Shown in pieces: positions 18,660 to 27,289 of a DNA stretch of 64,000 nucleotides. The DNA comes from Nocardioides sp. 1609 (GTDB taxonomy: Bacteria; Actinomycetota; Actinomycetes; Propionibacteriales; Nocardioidaceae), in the NCBI RefSeq assembly GCF_004522105.1, contig NZ_SPUJ01000003.1, positions 310,001-374,000 on the forward strand, read 5' to 3'. The position numbers were made by a program, and so were the translations under genes. Under the pieces are notes generated by a model that saw only the letters and a list, made by a program, of their open reading frames with translations, was not told the origin of the DNA and did no database searches. Every line of letters begins with the position of its first letter. Positions within the stretch are counted from its first letter, which is position 1.

Positions 18660-20588
18660 TCAGCGCAGGACGTCGACCTCCGCGCGGCGCACGAACGCGA
18701 TCCGGTGGCCGATGTTGATCTGGACGTACCTGTCGCGCCCGACGATGTTGACGTGGTCGCCCGGGGTGTCGGGCGAGAAGGTCTTGGCCTTGTAGTAGTC
18801 GGTGACCGGGTCGAGGTCCCCGACGGCGTACATCTGGCCCTCGCCGAGCACGTAGCCCAGCGGTGAGACGGGCTGGACGTCGGCGGGGTTGGCGTACGCC
18901 GCCGCCTCCGGGTAGGCGCGGCCGTACACCTTCGCGGTGGTGCCGCGCTTGGGGCGGACCCGTCCGACCGGGTGCTGCACGACCCGCGCCGTCGGGTGCC
19001 GCCGCGGGTTGAGGAACCAGCCGACGGTGCCGAGGAACCAGATCGCCGTCCAGTCGCCGTCGACGTCGGCGACGACGTACTCGGTGCCGGCGGTGGCCCG
19101 GGCGCTGATGTCGGAGACCTCGGTGGTCGCGGGCTGGCCGGTCTGGTGCAGGCCGAGGTCGTTGACGAGCGCGGCGTCCGGTGCCGGGGCGACGCGCAGG
19201 GTGACGAAGTTGGTGTCACGGGGCCCGCTGGGGGTGGCGCCGGTGACCGGCTGCTGGTTGCCCACGAAGCCGGGCAGGATCCGCACGACGTCGCCCCGCT
19301 TCGCACGGCGCCGGGAGGTGCCGCGGTACAGGGGCGCGCGGAGCAGGTCGAAGTAGTGCTCCCAGTCCCAGAACGGGCCCGGGTCCCAGTGCATGCCGGG
19401 GATGGTCGCCGTGGTCGTGCCGGGCACCTGGTCGTGGCCGATCACGTGGGCGCGGTCGAGCGGGATGTCGTGCTTCCTGGCCAGGTGGCGCACCAGCGCG
19501 GCCGAGGTCCGGTACATCGCCTCGGAGTACCAGGGCGCGCCCTGGGCGGCGAAGCCCTCGTGCTCGAGCCCGATCGAGTGCATGTTCATGTACCAGTTGC
19601 CGGCGTGCCAGCAGACGTCCTTGGCCAGCGCGTGCTGGGCGATGTGACCGTCGGCCGAGCGCAGGGAGTACTGCCACGAGACGTACGTCGGGTCGGTGAC
19701 GAGGTCGAGCACGCCCTCCCACTCGCCCTCGGTGTCGTGGACGACGAGGTGGGTGATCTTCGGCGAGCGCGGCCGGTCGGCGAGGTCGTGGTTGCCGTAG
19801 TCGCCCGGCCCCTCGCCGTACTGCTCGTACGGCGCGGGGATCCACTCGATGTCGAGCCCGCGCGGCGACTCGGTGCCGTCGCGGTCGCGCTCGCGACGGG
19901 CGAGGGTCGCGCGCCTGCGCAGCGGCGCCCGCTGCCGCTCCGGGACGGCGGTCCGCCGGCTCGCCGGGAGGAAGAGGCGGGACCCGCCGGCCATCTCGAC
20001 CCGGCCGCCGGTGCGGAGGGTGGCGACGACGGTGTCGGCGACGTCGAGCTGGCCGGCCGCGGTCGCGAACCCGCTGGTCGCGGCGACGGTGGCGAACCAC
20101 TGCGCCGGGTCGGTGTCGACGCCCACCGGGCGGCCGGCCCGGCGCTGGTGGTCGGCGAGGAGGGCCGCCGTGGCGCGGATGTTGGCCGCGGGGTCGGAGC
20201 GGACCGCCTCGGCGCCGATCCCGGAGACCCGGACGGCGTCGCCGAGGGTGTCGAGCACGGCCGGCGTCGCCCCGGCGTCCTTGCCGACCCGGCTGCGGGC
20301 CTCGGCCGCGGCGGCGCCGTCGACGAGGTGCATCGGTCCGTAGCCGAGCGACGAGCTCGGCCGGCCGTCGTGGTCCTGCCACCGGGTCTGGGCGTGGCTC
20401 AGCGCGGCGAGCAGGGCGGGCGGGACGCCGTGCGCGCGGCCGGCCCGGTCGAAGACCGGGTGGGTGTCGACCCGCACGCGCGGCGCCGCGGCGGCGAGCG
20501 CCGGGCCGGCGGTGCCGGCCAGCGGGACGGCCGCCGCGGCGACGCCCGAGGAGAGCAGAAAATGACGACGAGTGAGGTGGGTGCCCAC
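18660..20588 (-). CDS. Tat-exported N-acetylmuramoyl-L-alanine amidase
   Basis: 642 residues. The N-terminus has a twin-arginine signal (TRRHFLLSSG, then a hydrophobic run ending ALA around residue 36). Next is a lysozyme-like helical region (VPPALLAALSHAQTRWQDHDG, GYGPMHLVDG) and then an amidase_2/PGRP domain with THLVVHDTEG, HALAKDVCWHAGNWYMN, GLEHEG and HVIGHDQVPGTTT, which carry the zinc-binding histidines. The C-terminus (after about residue 430) is a beta-rich part with SH3-like segments. It should cleave the amide between MurNAc and the stem peptide outside the cell. The GTG at 20588 has AGGAGG at ideal spacing. Similar Tat-type amidases are typical of Streptomyces and Nocardioides. 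Confidence 0.9.
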   Translation of the reverse strand: MGTHLTRRHFLLSSGVAAAAVPLAGTAGPALAAAAPRVRVDTHPVFDRAGRAHGVPPALLAALSHAQTRWQDHDGRPSSSLGYGPMHLVDGAAAAEARSRVGKDAGATPAVLDTLGDAVRVSGIGAEAVRSDPAANIRATAALLADHQRRAGRPVGVDTDPAQWFATVAATSGFATAAGQLDVADTVVATLRTGGRVEMAGGSRLFLPASRRTAVPERQRAPLRRRATLARRERDRDGTESPRGLDIEWIPAPYEQYGEGPGDYGNHDLADRPRSPKITHLVVHDTEGEWEGVLDLVTDPTYVSWQYSLRSADGHIAQHALAKDVCWHAGNWYMNMHSIGLEHEGFAAQGAPWYSEAMYRTSAALVRHLARKHDIPLDRAHVIGHDQVPGTTTATIPGMHWDPGPFWDWEHYFDLLRAPLYRGTSRRRAKRGDVVRILPGFVGNQQPVTGATPSGPRDTNFVTLRVAPAPDAALVNDLGLHQTGQPATTEVSDISARATAGTEYVVADVDGDWTAIWFLGTVGWFLNPRRHPTARVVQHPVGRVRPKRGTTAKVYGRAYPEAAAYANPADVQPVSPLGYVLGEGQMYAVGDLDPVTDYYKAKTFSPDTPGDHVNIVGRDRYVQINIGHRIAFVRRAEVDVLR

Positions 20589-20698
20589 GTGATCCTCCTG
20601 AGATCCGAGCCCGAGACGGCTGCTCCCACCCAAGCCCCTGTCGGCGGTCCGTGTCCACCTCGGCCCGGCGGAGGCCGCCGTTCCGGGACCCGGGGCGC

Positions 20699-21463
20699 TC
20701 AGCGGCCGGTGAAGACCGGCGGCCGCTTCTCGGCCCGCGCCGCGGCGCCCTCGCGGACGTCGTGGCTGGCCCAGCACGCGGCGAAGCCGGCCGCGACGAC
20801 GTCGTCGTCGGCCCCGTTGAGGACCGCCTTGTTGTGGGCGATCGCCAGCGGTGCCAGGTCGGCGAGCTCGTGGGCCCACGCGACGGCGTCCTCGACCTCG
20901 CCGGCCCGGTCGGCGAGCCCGCAGGCCAGTGCCTGGTCGCGGTCGACCGCCTCCGCGGCCACCAGCAGGCGGCGCGCGACCCCTCCACCGGCGAGCGAGG
21001 CGAGGGTGCGGATGGTCCAGGCGTCGACGGCCATCGCGTTGCGCGGGGTCGGGACGGCGAAGCGGGCGGTCGTGCCGGCGACCCGGAGGTCGCACGCCAT
21101 CGCGAGCTGGGTGCCACCCCCGATGGCGGGACCGTTCACCGCCGCGACGACCGGCACGGGCAGCGCGGTCAGCCCGTCGGGGCCGTGGAGCATGCCGTAG
21201 AGCGCGTCGAGGAACTCCTCGCCGTACACCCCGCTCAGGTCGGCGCCGGCGCAGAACGACGAGCCCTCGCCGGTGACGACGAGGGCCCGGGCGCCGGCAG
21301 CGACCTCGGCCCCGGAGGCCGCGGTGACGGCGCGGCACAGCGTCAGGTCGAGGGCGTTGCGGCGCTCGGGCCGGCGCAGGGTGAGCACGGAGACCGGCCC
21401 GTCGCGGCGCACGCCGAGGACCCCGTCGACGTCGGTCTCGTCCGTCGCGGGGCGCTCGGTCAC
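20699..21463 (-). CDS. Enoyl-CoA hydratase/isomerase family protein
   Basis: 254 residues, the usual length for a crotonase. The first oxyanion-hole segment is SSFCAGADLSGV and the second AAVNGPAIGGGTQLAMACDLRVA; the substrate loop FAVPTPRNAM follows. The position that is a catalytic glutamate in true hydratases is less clear (PTPRNAMAVDAW), so an isomerase or other crotonase activity is possible. The acyl-CoA substrate is unknown. The GTG start overlaps the stop of the DUF1330 gene (GTGA), so they form a two-gene unit. Confidence 0.88.
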   Translation of the reverse strand: MTERPATDETDVDGVLGVRRDGPVSVLTLRRPERRNALDLTLCRAVTAASGAEVAAGARALVVTGEGSSFCAGADLSGVYGEEFLDALYGMLHGPDGLTALPVPVVAAVNGPAIGGGTQLAMACDLRVAGTTARFAVPTPRNAMAVDAWTIRTLASLAGGGVARRLLVAAEAVDRDQALACGLADRAGEVEDAVAWAHELADLAPLAIAHNKAVLNGADDDVVAAGFAACWASHDVREGAAARAEKRPPVFTGR

Positions 21464-21774
21464 GGGCGGTCGACCGGCGCGGCGGGCTCGACGCCCTCGA
21501 CGATCCGCAGGTCACGCACGGCACCGTCGCCCAGCGCCACGAGCGCCTCCTGGTACGCCGGGCTGTCGTGGGCGGCCCGGGCCGCGTCGAGGTTGGCGAA
21601 CTCGATGAGCACCGAGCGCTCGAGCCGGCCGGCCTCGTAGGCCTCGGCCGCCGTCGAGCGTGCGAGGAACGTCGCGCCCGCGGCCTGCAGGGCCGGGCCG
21701 GCGAGCTCGGCGTAGGCGCGGAGCTTCTCCTCGTCGTTGACCTCGAGGTAGGTGCTGATCCAGTAGGCAGTCAT
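21460..21774 (-). CDS. DUF1330 family protein
   Basis: 104 residues of the ferredoxin-like DUF1330 fold: MTAYWISTYLEVNDEEKLRAY at the start, then LIEFANLDAARAAHDSPAYQEAL, the segment that defines the family. The function is not established; members are small dimeric proteins that may bind small ligands. It is the first gene of a unit with the enoyl-CoA hydratase. A CAGGCT hexamer lies 7 nt before its ATG, back to back with the methyltransferase-like gene at 21814. Confidence 0.85.
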   Translation of the reverse strand: MTAYWISTYLEVNDEEKLRAYAELAGPALQAAGATFLARSTAAEAYEAGRLERSVLIEFANLDAARAAHDSPAYQEALVALGDGAVRDLRIVEGVEPAAPVDRP

Positions 21775-21781
21775 GGGTCCC

Positions 21782-21787
21782 AGCCTG
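21782..21787 (-). promoter_or_regulatory. Possible -10 hexamer CAGGCT of the DUF1330 gene
   Basis: CAGGCT on the minus strand, 7 nt before the ATG at 21774. It fits the spacing of leaderless promoters here but begins with C. Confidence 0.35.
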
Positions 21788-21801
21788 GCACGCGGACCCG
21801 G

Positions 21802-21807
21802 CAGGAT
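21802..21807 (+). promoter_or_regulatory. Possible -10 hexamer CAGGAT of the methyltransferase-like gene
   Basis: CAGGAT, 6 nt before the GTG at 21814. Same spacing as the TANNNT set but begins with C. Confidence 0.35.
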
Positions 21808-21813
21808 GACCAC

Positions 21814-22584
21814 GTGATCCAGCGGGCGGTCGTCGCCACCGAGCACCCCGACGCGTTCCGCGTCGTCGTCGACGGGCGTGACCAGTCGCACGTCGACCTG
21901 GCCGACCCGACCCGGCTCGCCTTCGACTACGTGCGCCGGATGGGCGACGTCCTCGACGCCGTGGCGCCGGCCGGCACGCCGGTGCGGGTGGTCCACGTCG
22001 GCGGCGCCGGGCTGACCCTGCCGCGCTACGTCGCCGCCACCCGCCCGGGCTCGCCGCAGGTCGTGCTGGAGCCGGACGAGGAGCTCACCGCGCTCGTCCG
22101 CGCGGAGCTGCCGCTGCCCCGCCGCAGCGGCATCAAGGTGCGCCCGGTCGACGGGCTCGCCGGCGTCGCCGCCCTGCGCGACGGGTACGCCGGGGCCGTG
22201 GTCGTCGACGCGTACGCCGACGGGGTCGTGCCCGAGGAGCTCACCGCGGCACCGTTCCTGCACGACCTCGCCCGGGTCCTGGCGCCCGGGGGAGTGGTGC
22301 TGCTCAACCTGGCCGACCGGGCGCCGTTCGCCCGCGGCCGGGAGGCCGTCGCCGGGCTGCGCGCCACGGTCGGCCGGGTGCTGCTGAGCGCCGAGCCCGC
22401 GACCCTGCGCGGGCGACGCGCGGGCAACCTGCTGCTCGTCGCGGGTGCCGGTCCCGCCCTCGACGGGCTGCTCGCGACGCTGCAGCGCAGCGCGGCGACG
22501 TCGGCGGCGCCGTACCGGGTGCTCGACGAGCGTCAGGTCAGCGACGGCTTCGGCGGCGGACGGGTCAGGACCGGACCCGGCTGA
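21814..22584 (+). CDS. Spermidine-synthase-like methyltransferase domain protein
   Basis: 256 residues. The order DQSHVDLADPTRLAFDYVRRM, VRVVHVGGAGLTLPRY, VVLEPDEEL and VVVDAYADGVVPEELTAAPF matches the Rossmann core of spermidine-synthase-like proteins, with VVHVGGAG as the nucleotide loop. Many actinobacterial members lack proven polyamine activity, so the substrate is uncertain. The GTG at 21814 was chosen from the hexamer spacing and because the conserved region starts soon after. The last 20 bp overlap the small convergent gene at 22565. Confidence 0.75.
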   Translation: MIQRAVVATEHPDAFRVVVDGRDQSHVDLADPTRLAFDYVRRMGDVLDAVAPAGTPVRVVHVGGAGLTLPRYVAATRPGSPQVVLEPDEELTALVRAELPLPRRSGIKVRPVDGLAGVAALRDGYAGAVVVDAYADGVVPEELTAAPFLHDLARVLAPGGVVLLNLADRAPFARGREAVAGLRATVGRVLLSAEPATLRGRRAGNLLLVAGAGPALDGLLATLQRSAATSAAPYRVLDERQVSDGFGGGRVRTGPG

Positions 22585-22717
22585 TCCGGAAGAGCAGCCA
22601 GACGGAGGCGTCGGCGGCGGCCTGGACGGCCTGCTCGGCGGCCTGCTCGGCGGCCCGGACGAAGGGGCGCGCGGCGGGACCGGAGGTGCCGGACGGAGCG
22701 AGATCCTGCTGGGCCAT
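22565..22717 (-). CDS. Small protein of 50 residues with an amphipathic helix
   Basis: Starts MAQQDLAPSGTSGPAARPF, followed by an Ala/Glu/Gln helix (AAEQAAEQAVQAAADAS) that runs into WLLFRISRVRS at the C-terminus. The ATG at 22717 has GGGAGG 5 nt upstream, which is a good translation signal. Family unknown; the helix followed by a Trp/Leu/Phe patch could lie on the membrane. It overlaps the convergent methyltransferase-like gene by 20 bp at its 3' end and is divergent from the CNNM gene at 22921. Confidence 0.5.
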   Translation of the reverse strand: MAQQDLAPSGTSGPAARPFVRAAEQAAEQAVQAAADASVWLLFRISRVRS

Positions 22718-22920
22718 GGCGACCTCCCGGTGCGTCCTCGGGGCCGAGGGTGCCTCGGCCGTGCCGACAGGCTTCCGCGGCGACGCGCCCGCGAAACGTC
22801 GTGGACGCACCGGCGTCGTAGGCTGTGCTCCTCCCGTACCGCGACGTGAAGGATCTGCACCGCCCACATGGACGGCTCCCCCAGTACGCAGCGCCCGCCG
22901 CTCCCCGGTGAGGCCTCTCG

Positions 22921-24336
22921 ATGACCCCCCTGATCCTGCTCGGCGTCGCGCTCCTGCTGATCGTCATGTGCGGCGTGTTCGTCGCGGCGGAGTTCGCGTT
23001 CGTGACCGTCGACCGCGCGGCGGTCGACCGGGCCGCGGCAGCCGGCGACGCCTCCGCGAACGGGGTGCAGTCGGCACTGCGCTCGCTGTCGACGCAGCTC
23101 TCCGGCGCCCAGGTGGGCATCACGGTCACCAACCTGGGCATCGGCTACCTCGCCGAGCCGGCGATCTCCGAGCTGATCCGCGAACCGCTCGGCGCCCTCG
23201 GGATCCCCGACGGCGGCGTCGGGCCGACCGCGGTCGCGCTCGGGTTCGTCGTCAGCACGGTCCTGACGATGGTCTTCGGCGAGCTGGTCCCGAAGAACCT
23301 CGCGATCGCGCTCCCGATGGCGACCGCGCGCGCCACCCAGCTGCCGATGCGGACCTTCACCGCGTTCATGCGCGGTCCGATCAAGGTCCTCAACGGCTCC
23401 GCGAACGCCATCGTGCGCCGGCTCGGCATCGAGCCGCAGGAGGAGCTGCGCTCCGCGCGGAGCTCGACCGAGCTCGCCTCGCTGATCCAGCGCTCGGCCC
23501 ACGAGGGCACCCTCGACGCCGACACCGCCGAGCTGATGGAGCGCTCGGTCGAGTTCGGGTCGCGCTCGGCCGGCGAGATCATGACGCCCCGGGTGCGCAC
23601 CCACTCCCTCGAGGCCAACGACCGCGCGAGCGCCGTCCTCGAGCTGGCCCGCAGCACCGGCCACTCCCGCTTCCCGGTGCTCGACGACGACGACGTCGTG
23701 GTCGGCACCGTGCACGTGAAGAACGCCGTCGCCCTGCCGCTGCACGAGCGGGCGACCACCAAGGTCAAGCACCTCATGGTCCGCCCGATCGTCGTGCCCG
23801 ACTCGCTGCGCCTCGACCCCCTGATGGCGCTGCTCAAGGCCGACGGGTTCCAGATGGCCGTCGTCCTCGACGAGTACGGCGGCCACGCGGGCATCGTCAC
23901 GCTCGAGGACGTCATCGAGGAGATCGTCGGCGACATCGCCGACGAGCACGACCGGCTCGGCGCCCGGGCGCGGCAGCGTCGCGACGGCACCTGGTCGCTG
24001 TCGGGTCTGCTCCGTCCCGACGAGGTCGAGGACGTCACCGGCGTCGCGCTGCCCGAGAGCGAGGACTACGACACCATCGCCGGGCTCGTGCTCCAGGTGC
24101 TCGGTCGGATCCCGTCGGCCGGCGACGTCGCCGAGATCGCCGTGCCCGACACCTCCGAGGGTGCGCAGCAGGGGCCGCCCCGCGAGCGGCTCGCCGTCCT
24201 CACCGTCGAGCACATGGACGGGCTGCGGGTCGACCGCCTCGCCCTGCTCCTGCACGACGCGCCGGTCGACGGTGACGACGCCGGGGCCGTCGCGGCGTCC
24301 CACGGCGGCCGGTCGCACGGGGGGAGTGGCTCGTGA
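22921..24336 (+). CDS. CNNM domain (hemolysin C/CorB-type) membrane protein, long form
   Basis: 471 residues with the full layout of the family: an N-terminal CNNM/DUF21 membrane domain with four hydrophobic segments (1-170), including AAEFAFVTVDRAAV and VFGELVPKNLAIA; a pair of CBS domains (about 205-335) with EIMTPRVRTHSL and GGHAGIVTLEDVIEEIVGDI; and a C-terminal CorC_HlyC domain (about 350-440). Family members transport or sense divalent cations, most likely Mg2+. It precedes and overlaps (GTGA) a second, shorter CNNM gene. Two such genes side by side are usual in actinobacteria. Confidence 0.92.
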   Translation: MTPLILLGVALLLIVMCGVFVAAEFAFVTVDRAAVDRAAAAGDASANGVQSALRSLSTQLSGAQVGITVTNLGIGYLAEPAISELIREPLGALGIPDGGVGPTAVALGFVVSTVLTMVFGELVPKNLAIALPMATARATQLPMRTFTAFMRGPIKVLNGSANAIVRRLGIEPQEELRSARSSTELASLIQRSAHEGTLDADTAELMERSVEFGSRSAGEIMTPRVRTHSLEANDRASAVLELARSTGHSRFPVLDDDDVVVGTVHVKNAVALPLHERATTKVKHLMVRPIVVPDSLRLDPLMALLKADGFQMAVVLDEYGGHAGIVTLEDVIEEIVGDIADEHDRLGARARQRRDGTWSLSGLLRPDEVEDVTGVALPESEDYDTIAGLVLQVLGRIPSAGDVAEIAVPDTSEGAQQGPPRERLAVLTVEHMDGLRVDRLALLLHDAPVDGDDAGAVAASHGGRSHGGSGS

Positions 24337-25382
24337 GCGACTACGCCGCCCTGTTCGTCGCCGTCCTCCTGCTGGCCTTCAACGCCTTCTTCGTCGGCGC
24401 CGAGTTCGCGCTGATCTCCGCGCGCCGCAGCCAGATCGAGCCCCGCGCCCAGGCCGGGTCGCGGATGGCCCGCACGACGCTGCACGCCATGGAGCGGGTC
24501 TCGCTGATGATGGCCGGGGCCCAGCTCGGCATCACGATCTGCTCGGTCGGTCTCGGCGCCGTCGGTGAGCCCGCGCTGGCCCACCTCATCGAGCCGCTCT
24601 TCGAGACGGCCGGCGTCCCGGAGGGCTTCGTGCACCCGGTCGCGTTCGTGCTCGCGCTCGTCGTGGTGGTCTCCGCGCACGTCGTCCTCGGCGAGATGGT
24701 CCCGAAGAACATCGCGATCGCCGGGCCCGAGCGCGCCGCGCTGGTCCTGGCCCCGGCCCTGGTCGGCGTGGTCACGGTCCTGCGCCCGATCATCGTCACC
24801 CTGAACGCCGTCGCCAACGCCACCCTCCGCCTGATCCGGGTCGAGCCGCGCGACGAGGTCAGCTCGACCTACACCCGCGAGGAGGTCGCCGCGCTCGTGG
24901 AGGAGTCGCGTGGCGAGGGCCTCATCGAGGCCGACGAGTACGACCGGCTCGCCGGTGCGCTCGGCTTCACCGAGAAGTCGGTCGACCTGGTCTGCCTCCC
25001 GTCCTCGACCCTGACGACGGTCGCGCCCGGGTCCAGCCCGGCCGACGTCGAGGCACTGTGCGCGAGCACCGGCTACAGCCGGTTCCCCGTCGCCGACCAC
25101 GACGGCGACCTGGTCGGCTACCTCCACATCAAGGACGTGCTCGAGCCCGACGAGGCCCTCCGGCTGCGCCCGATCGACGACAAGTGGGTCCGGCCGTTCG
25201 CGACCGTCGTCCACGACTCCCCGCTGCACGAGGCGCTCGAGGTGCTCCGTCGCCGCGGGGCGCACCTGGCCCGGGTGGTCGACGGCAACGGCGCCACGCT
25301 CGGGGTCGCCGCGCTCGAGGACGTCATCGAGGAGCTGGTCGGGGAGATCCGCGACGCGGCACACCACGAGGACAGCCTCTGA
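24333..25382 (+). CDS. CNNM domain membrane protein, short form
   Basis: 349 residues: CNNM membrane domain (ALISARRSQIEPRAQAG, VLGEMVPKNIAIAG) plus a CBS pair ending in ALEDVIEELVGEI. The CorC_HlyC domain present in its neighbour is absent, so the protein stops right after the second CBS domain. The GTG at 24333 overlaps the stop of the first CNNM gene. The coupled translation suggests the two products assemble together. Role in divalent cation handling inferred from the family. Confidence 0.9.
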   Translation: MSDYAALFVAVLLLAFNAFFVGAEFALISARRSQIEPRAQAGSRMARTTLHAMERVSLMMAGAQLGITICSVGLGAVGEPALAHLIEPLFETAGVPEGFVHPVAFVLALVVVVSAHVVLGEMVPKNIAIAGPERAALVLAPALVGVVTVLRPIIVTLNAVANATLRLIRVEPRDEVSSTYTREEVAALVEESRGEGLIEADEYDRLAGALGFTEKSVDLVCLPSSTLTTVAPGSSPADVEALCASTGYSRFPVADHDGDLVGYLHIKDVLEPDEALRLRPIDDKWVRPFATVVHDSPLHEALEVLRRRGAHLARVVDGNGATLGVAALEDVIEELVGEIRDAAHHEDSL

Positions 25383-25403
25383 GGACCGGCGGCACGCCCC
25401 CAC

Positions 25404-25409
25404 TAGGAT
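25404..25409 (+). promoter_or_regulatory. -10 hexamer TAGGAT of the CDP-alcohol phosphatidyltransferase gene
   Basis: TAGGAT ends 8 nt before the GTG at 25418; leaderless type. It marks the start of the four-gene DUF881 unit. Confidence 0.55.
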
Positions 25410-25417
25410 CGGGCAGC

Positions 25418-26035
25418 GTGGCGGGCGAAGCGGACACCGACGGGCCGCGCGCGCTCGTGTGGACGATCCCCAACGCGCTGAGCGCGTTGCGGCTGCTCGG
25501 CATCCCGTTGTTCCTCTGGCTGGTGCTCGTGCCCGAGGCCGACGCCTGGGCCCTCGCCGTCCTGATGGTCTCCGGCGTGACCGACTACCTCGACGGCTGG
25601 CTGGCCCGCAAGCTCGACCAGCAGTCGGTGATCGGTCAGATCCTCGATCCCGTCGCCGACCGGCTCTACATCCTGGCCGTCGTCGTCGGCCTCGCCCTGC
25701 GCGACATCATCCCGTGGTGGATGGCGGTCTCGTTGCCGCTGCGCGACCTCCTGATGTGGGGCCTGGTGCCGCTGCTGCGCACCCGCGGGTTCAGCGCGCT
25801 GCCGGTCCACTTCCTCGGCAAGGCCGCCACCGCCAACCTCCTCTACGCGTTCCCGCTCCTCCTGCTCGGTGACGGCGACGGCACGGTCGCGACGCTGGCG
25901 GAGGTCTTCGGCTGGGCGTTCGCCTTCTGGGGGATCGGCCTGTACTGGTGGGCCGGCGTCCTCTACACCTGGCAGGTCCACCGCCTCATGCAGACCACCG
26001 AACGTCGCCCGGCCCGGCCCCGGTCCGATGGCTGA
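25418..26035 (+). CDS. CDP-alcohol phosphatidyltransferase (PgsA-like)
   Basis: 205 residues, membrane-embedded. The catalytic motif of the family is intact: DYLDGWLARKLDQQSVIGQ followed by ILDPVADR, giving D-G-x2-A-R, a glycine, and the two downstream aspartates that hold the metal and attack the CDP-lipid. It makes a phospholipid head group by displacing CMP; the acceptor alcohol is not decided by the sequence. Position in front of DUF881-sbp-DUF881 is conserved in actinobacteria (pgsA2 in Mycobacterium). The GTG at 25418 was chosen from the promoter spacing. Confidence 0.9.
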   Translation: MAGEADTDGPRALVWTIPNALSALRLLGIPLFLWLVLVPEADAWALAVLMVSGVTDYLDGWLARKLDQQSVIGQILDPVADRLYILAVVVGLALRDIIPWWMAVSLPLRDLLMWGLVPLLRTRGFSALPVHFLGKAATANLLYAFPLLLLGDGDGTVATLAEVFGWAFAFWGIGLYWWAGVLYTWQVHRLMQTTERRPARPRSDG

Positions 26036-26960
26036 GCGACCGCCCCCCGACGCCCCGGTGCCGCCCCGGTCGCCCGGGTCCACCGGGTCCGCCGGCACGC
26101 CGCCGGACGACCTGCCCGACCGGGTGCGGCTGCCCCTGCTCACCCTGATCACGCAGCAGTCGCTCGACGAGGACTACCTGCACGCCGCGGAGCGCAAGGC
26201 CGCCGGGGCGCCGCGCCCGCCCAGCGGACGCCCCCCTCGCACCGCGGCCGTGGTGGTCGCGGTGTTCGGCCTGCTGGCGTCCACCGCGTTCGTGCAGACC
26301 ACCCGCAACGCCGACGTCGACGACGCCAGCCGGGAGAGCCTGATCGGCCGGATCGAGGCCCAGCGCGACCGACGGGCCGCGCAGCAGGAGCGGGTCGCGG
26401 CGCTCCGCGAGGACAACCTCGCCCTCGAGGACGCCGTCAACGGGCTGGCCGACGTCGGCCAGGAGGTCGCGGTCAGCGAGCGGCGCCTGGCGGTCCGCAC
26501 CGGCTTCAGCGCCGTCACCGGCGAGGGCGTCCGGGTCGTGGTGACCGAGGCCCCGGACGCCGACGAGAACAACGAGGTGCACGACAGCGACCTCGACCTC
26601 CTGGTCAACGGGCTCTGGCAGGCCGGCGCGGAGGCGATCGCCGTCAACGGGCAACGGCTGACCGCCGTGACCGCCATCCGCACCAGCGGTGCGGCGATCC
26701 GGGTCAACGGTGTCGGGATCCAGGCGCCCTACACGGTCGAGGCGATCGGCGACACCCGCACCCTGTCGGCGCGGCTGTTCGACACCACGACCGGACTCAA
26801 GTTCGTGTCGACCTCCCAGGTGTACGGGTTCGACTACACCGTCGACGACAATGTCGAGGAGCTGTCGCTGCCGGCCGCACCGGACTCCGCCCTGGTGCTC
26901 CGGTCGGCGGAGTCGGGATCCGCGCGGACCACGAAGGAGAAGGAGGAGCCCCTGTCATGA
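26028..26960 (+). CDS. DUF881 membrane-anchored protein (first copy)
   Basis: 310 residues. A Pro-rich cytoplasmic N-terminus (1-75) contains LPLLTLITQQSLDEDY; one membrane segment (TAAVVVAVFGLLASTAFVQT, about 70-89) follows, then a coiled region (RRAAQQERVAALREDNLALED) and the DUF881 domain with GEGVRVVVTEAP, DLLVNGLWQAGAEAIAVNGQRL and IRVNGVGIQAPYTVEAIGD. The domain resembles an extracellular assembly or division-associated module, but its function is not proven. The ATG at 26028 overlaps the preceding gene by 8 bp. Confidence 0.88.
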   Translation: MAERPPPDAPVPPRSPGSTGSAGTPPDDLPDRVRLPLLTLITQQSLDEDYLHAAERKAAGAPRPPSGRPPRTAAVVVAVFGLLASTAFVQTTRNADVDDASRESLIGRIEAQRDRRAAQQERVAALREDNLALEDAVNGLADVGQEVAVSERRLAVRTGFSAVTGEGVRVVVTEAPDADENNEVHDSDLDLLVNGLWQAGAEAIAVNGQRLTAVTAIRTSGAAIRVNGVGIQAPYTVEAIGDTRTLSARLFDTTTGLKFVSTSQVYGFDYTVDDNVEELSLPAAPDSALVLRSAESGSARTTKEKEEPLS

Positions 26961-27289
26961 TCGCCGCTCTCGGACTGCTGCTCGGCGTCGTGCTCGGGCT
27001 CGTCTTCCGCCCCGAGGTCCCGCTCGGGCTCGAGCCCTACCTGCCGATCGCGGTGGTGGCGGCGCTGGACGCCGTCTTCGGTGGACTGCGCGCCTACCTC
27101 GACGGCATCTTCGACGACAAGGTCTTCGTCGTCTCGTTCGTCAGCAACGTGGTGATCGCGGCCGGGATCGTCTACCTCGGCGACCGGCTCGGCGTCGGCG
27201 GCCAGCTGTCGACCGGCGTCATCGTGGTGCTCGGGATCCGGATCTTCTCCAACGTCGCGGCGATCCGGCGCCACCTCTTCCACGCGTGA
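26957..27289 (+). CDS. sbp: Small basic protein Sbp (DUF1290)
   Basis: 110 residues with three hydrophobic segments and the family stretches YLPIAVVAALDAVFGGLRA and VSFVSNVVIAAGIVYLGDRLG, then VVLGIRIFSNVAAIRRHLF. Sbp sits next to ftsZ in Bacillus and between two DUF881 genes in actinobacteria, so a cell-envelope or division role is inferred. Start and stop overlap both neighbours, which couples it to the DUF881 proteins. Confidence 0.88.
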   Translation: MIAALGLLLGVVLGLVFRPEVPLGLEPYLPIAVVAALDAVFGGLRAYLDGIFDDKVFVVSFVSNVVIAAGIVYLGDRLGVGGQLSTGVIVVLGIRIFSNVAAIRRHLFHA

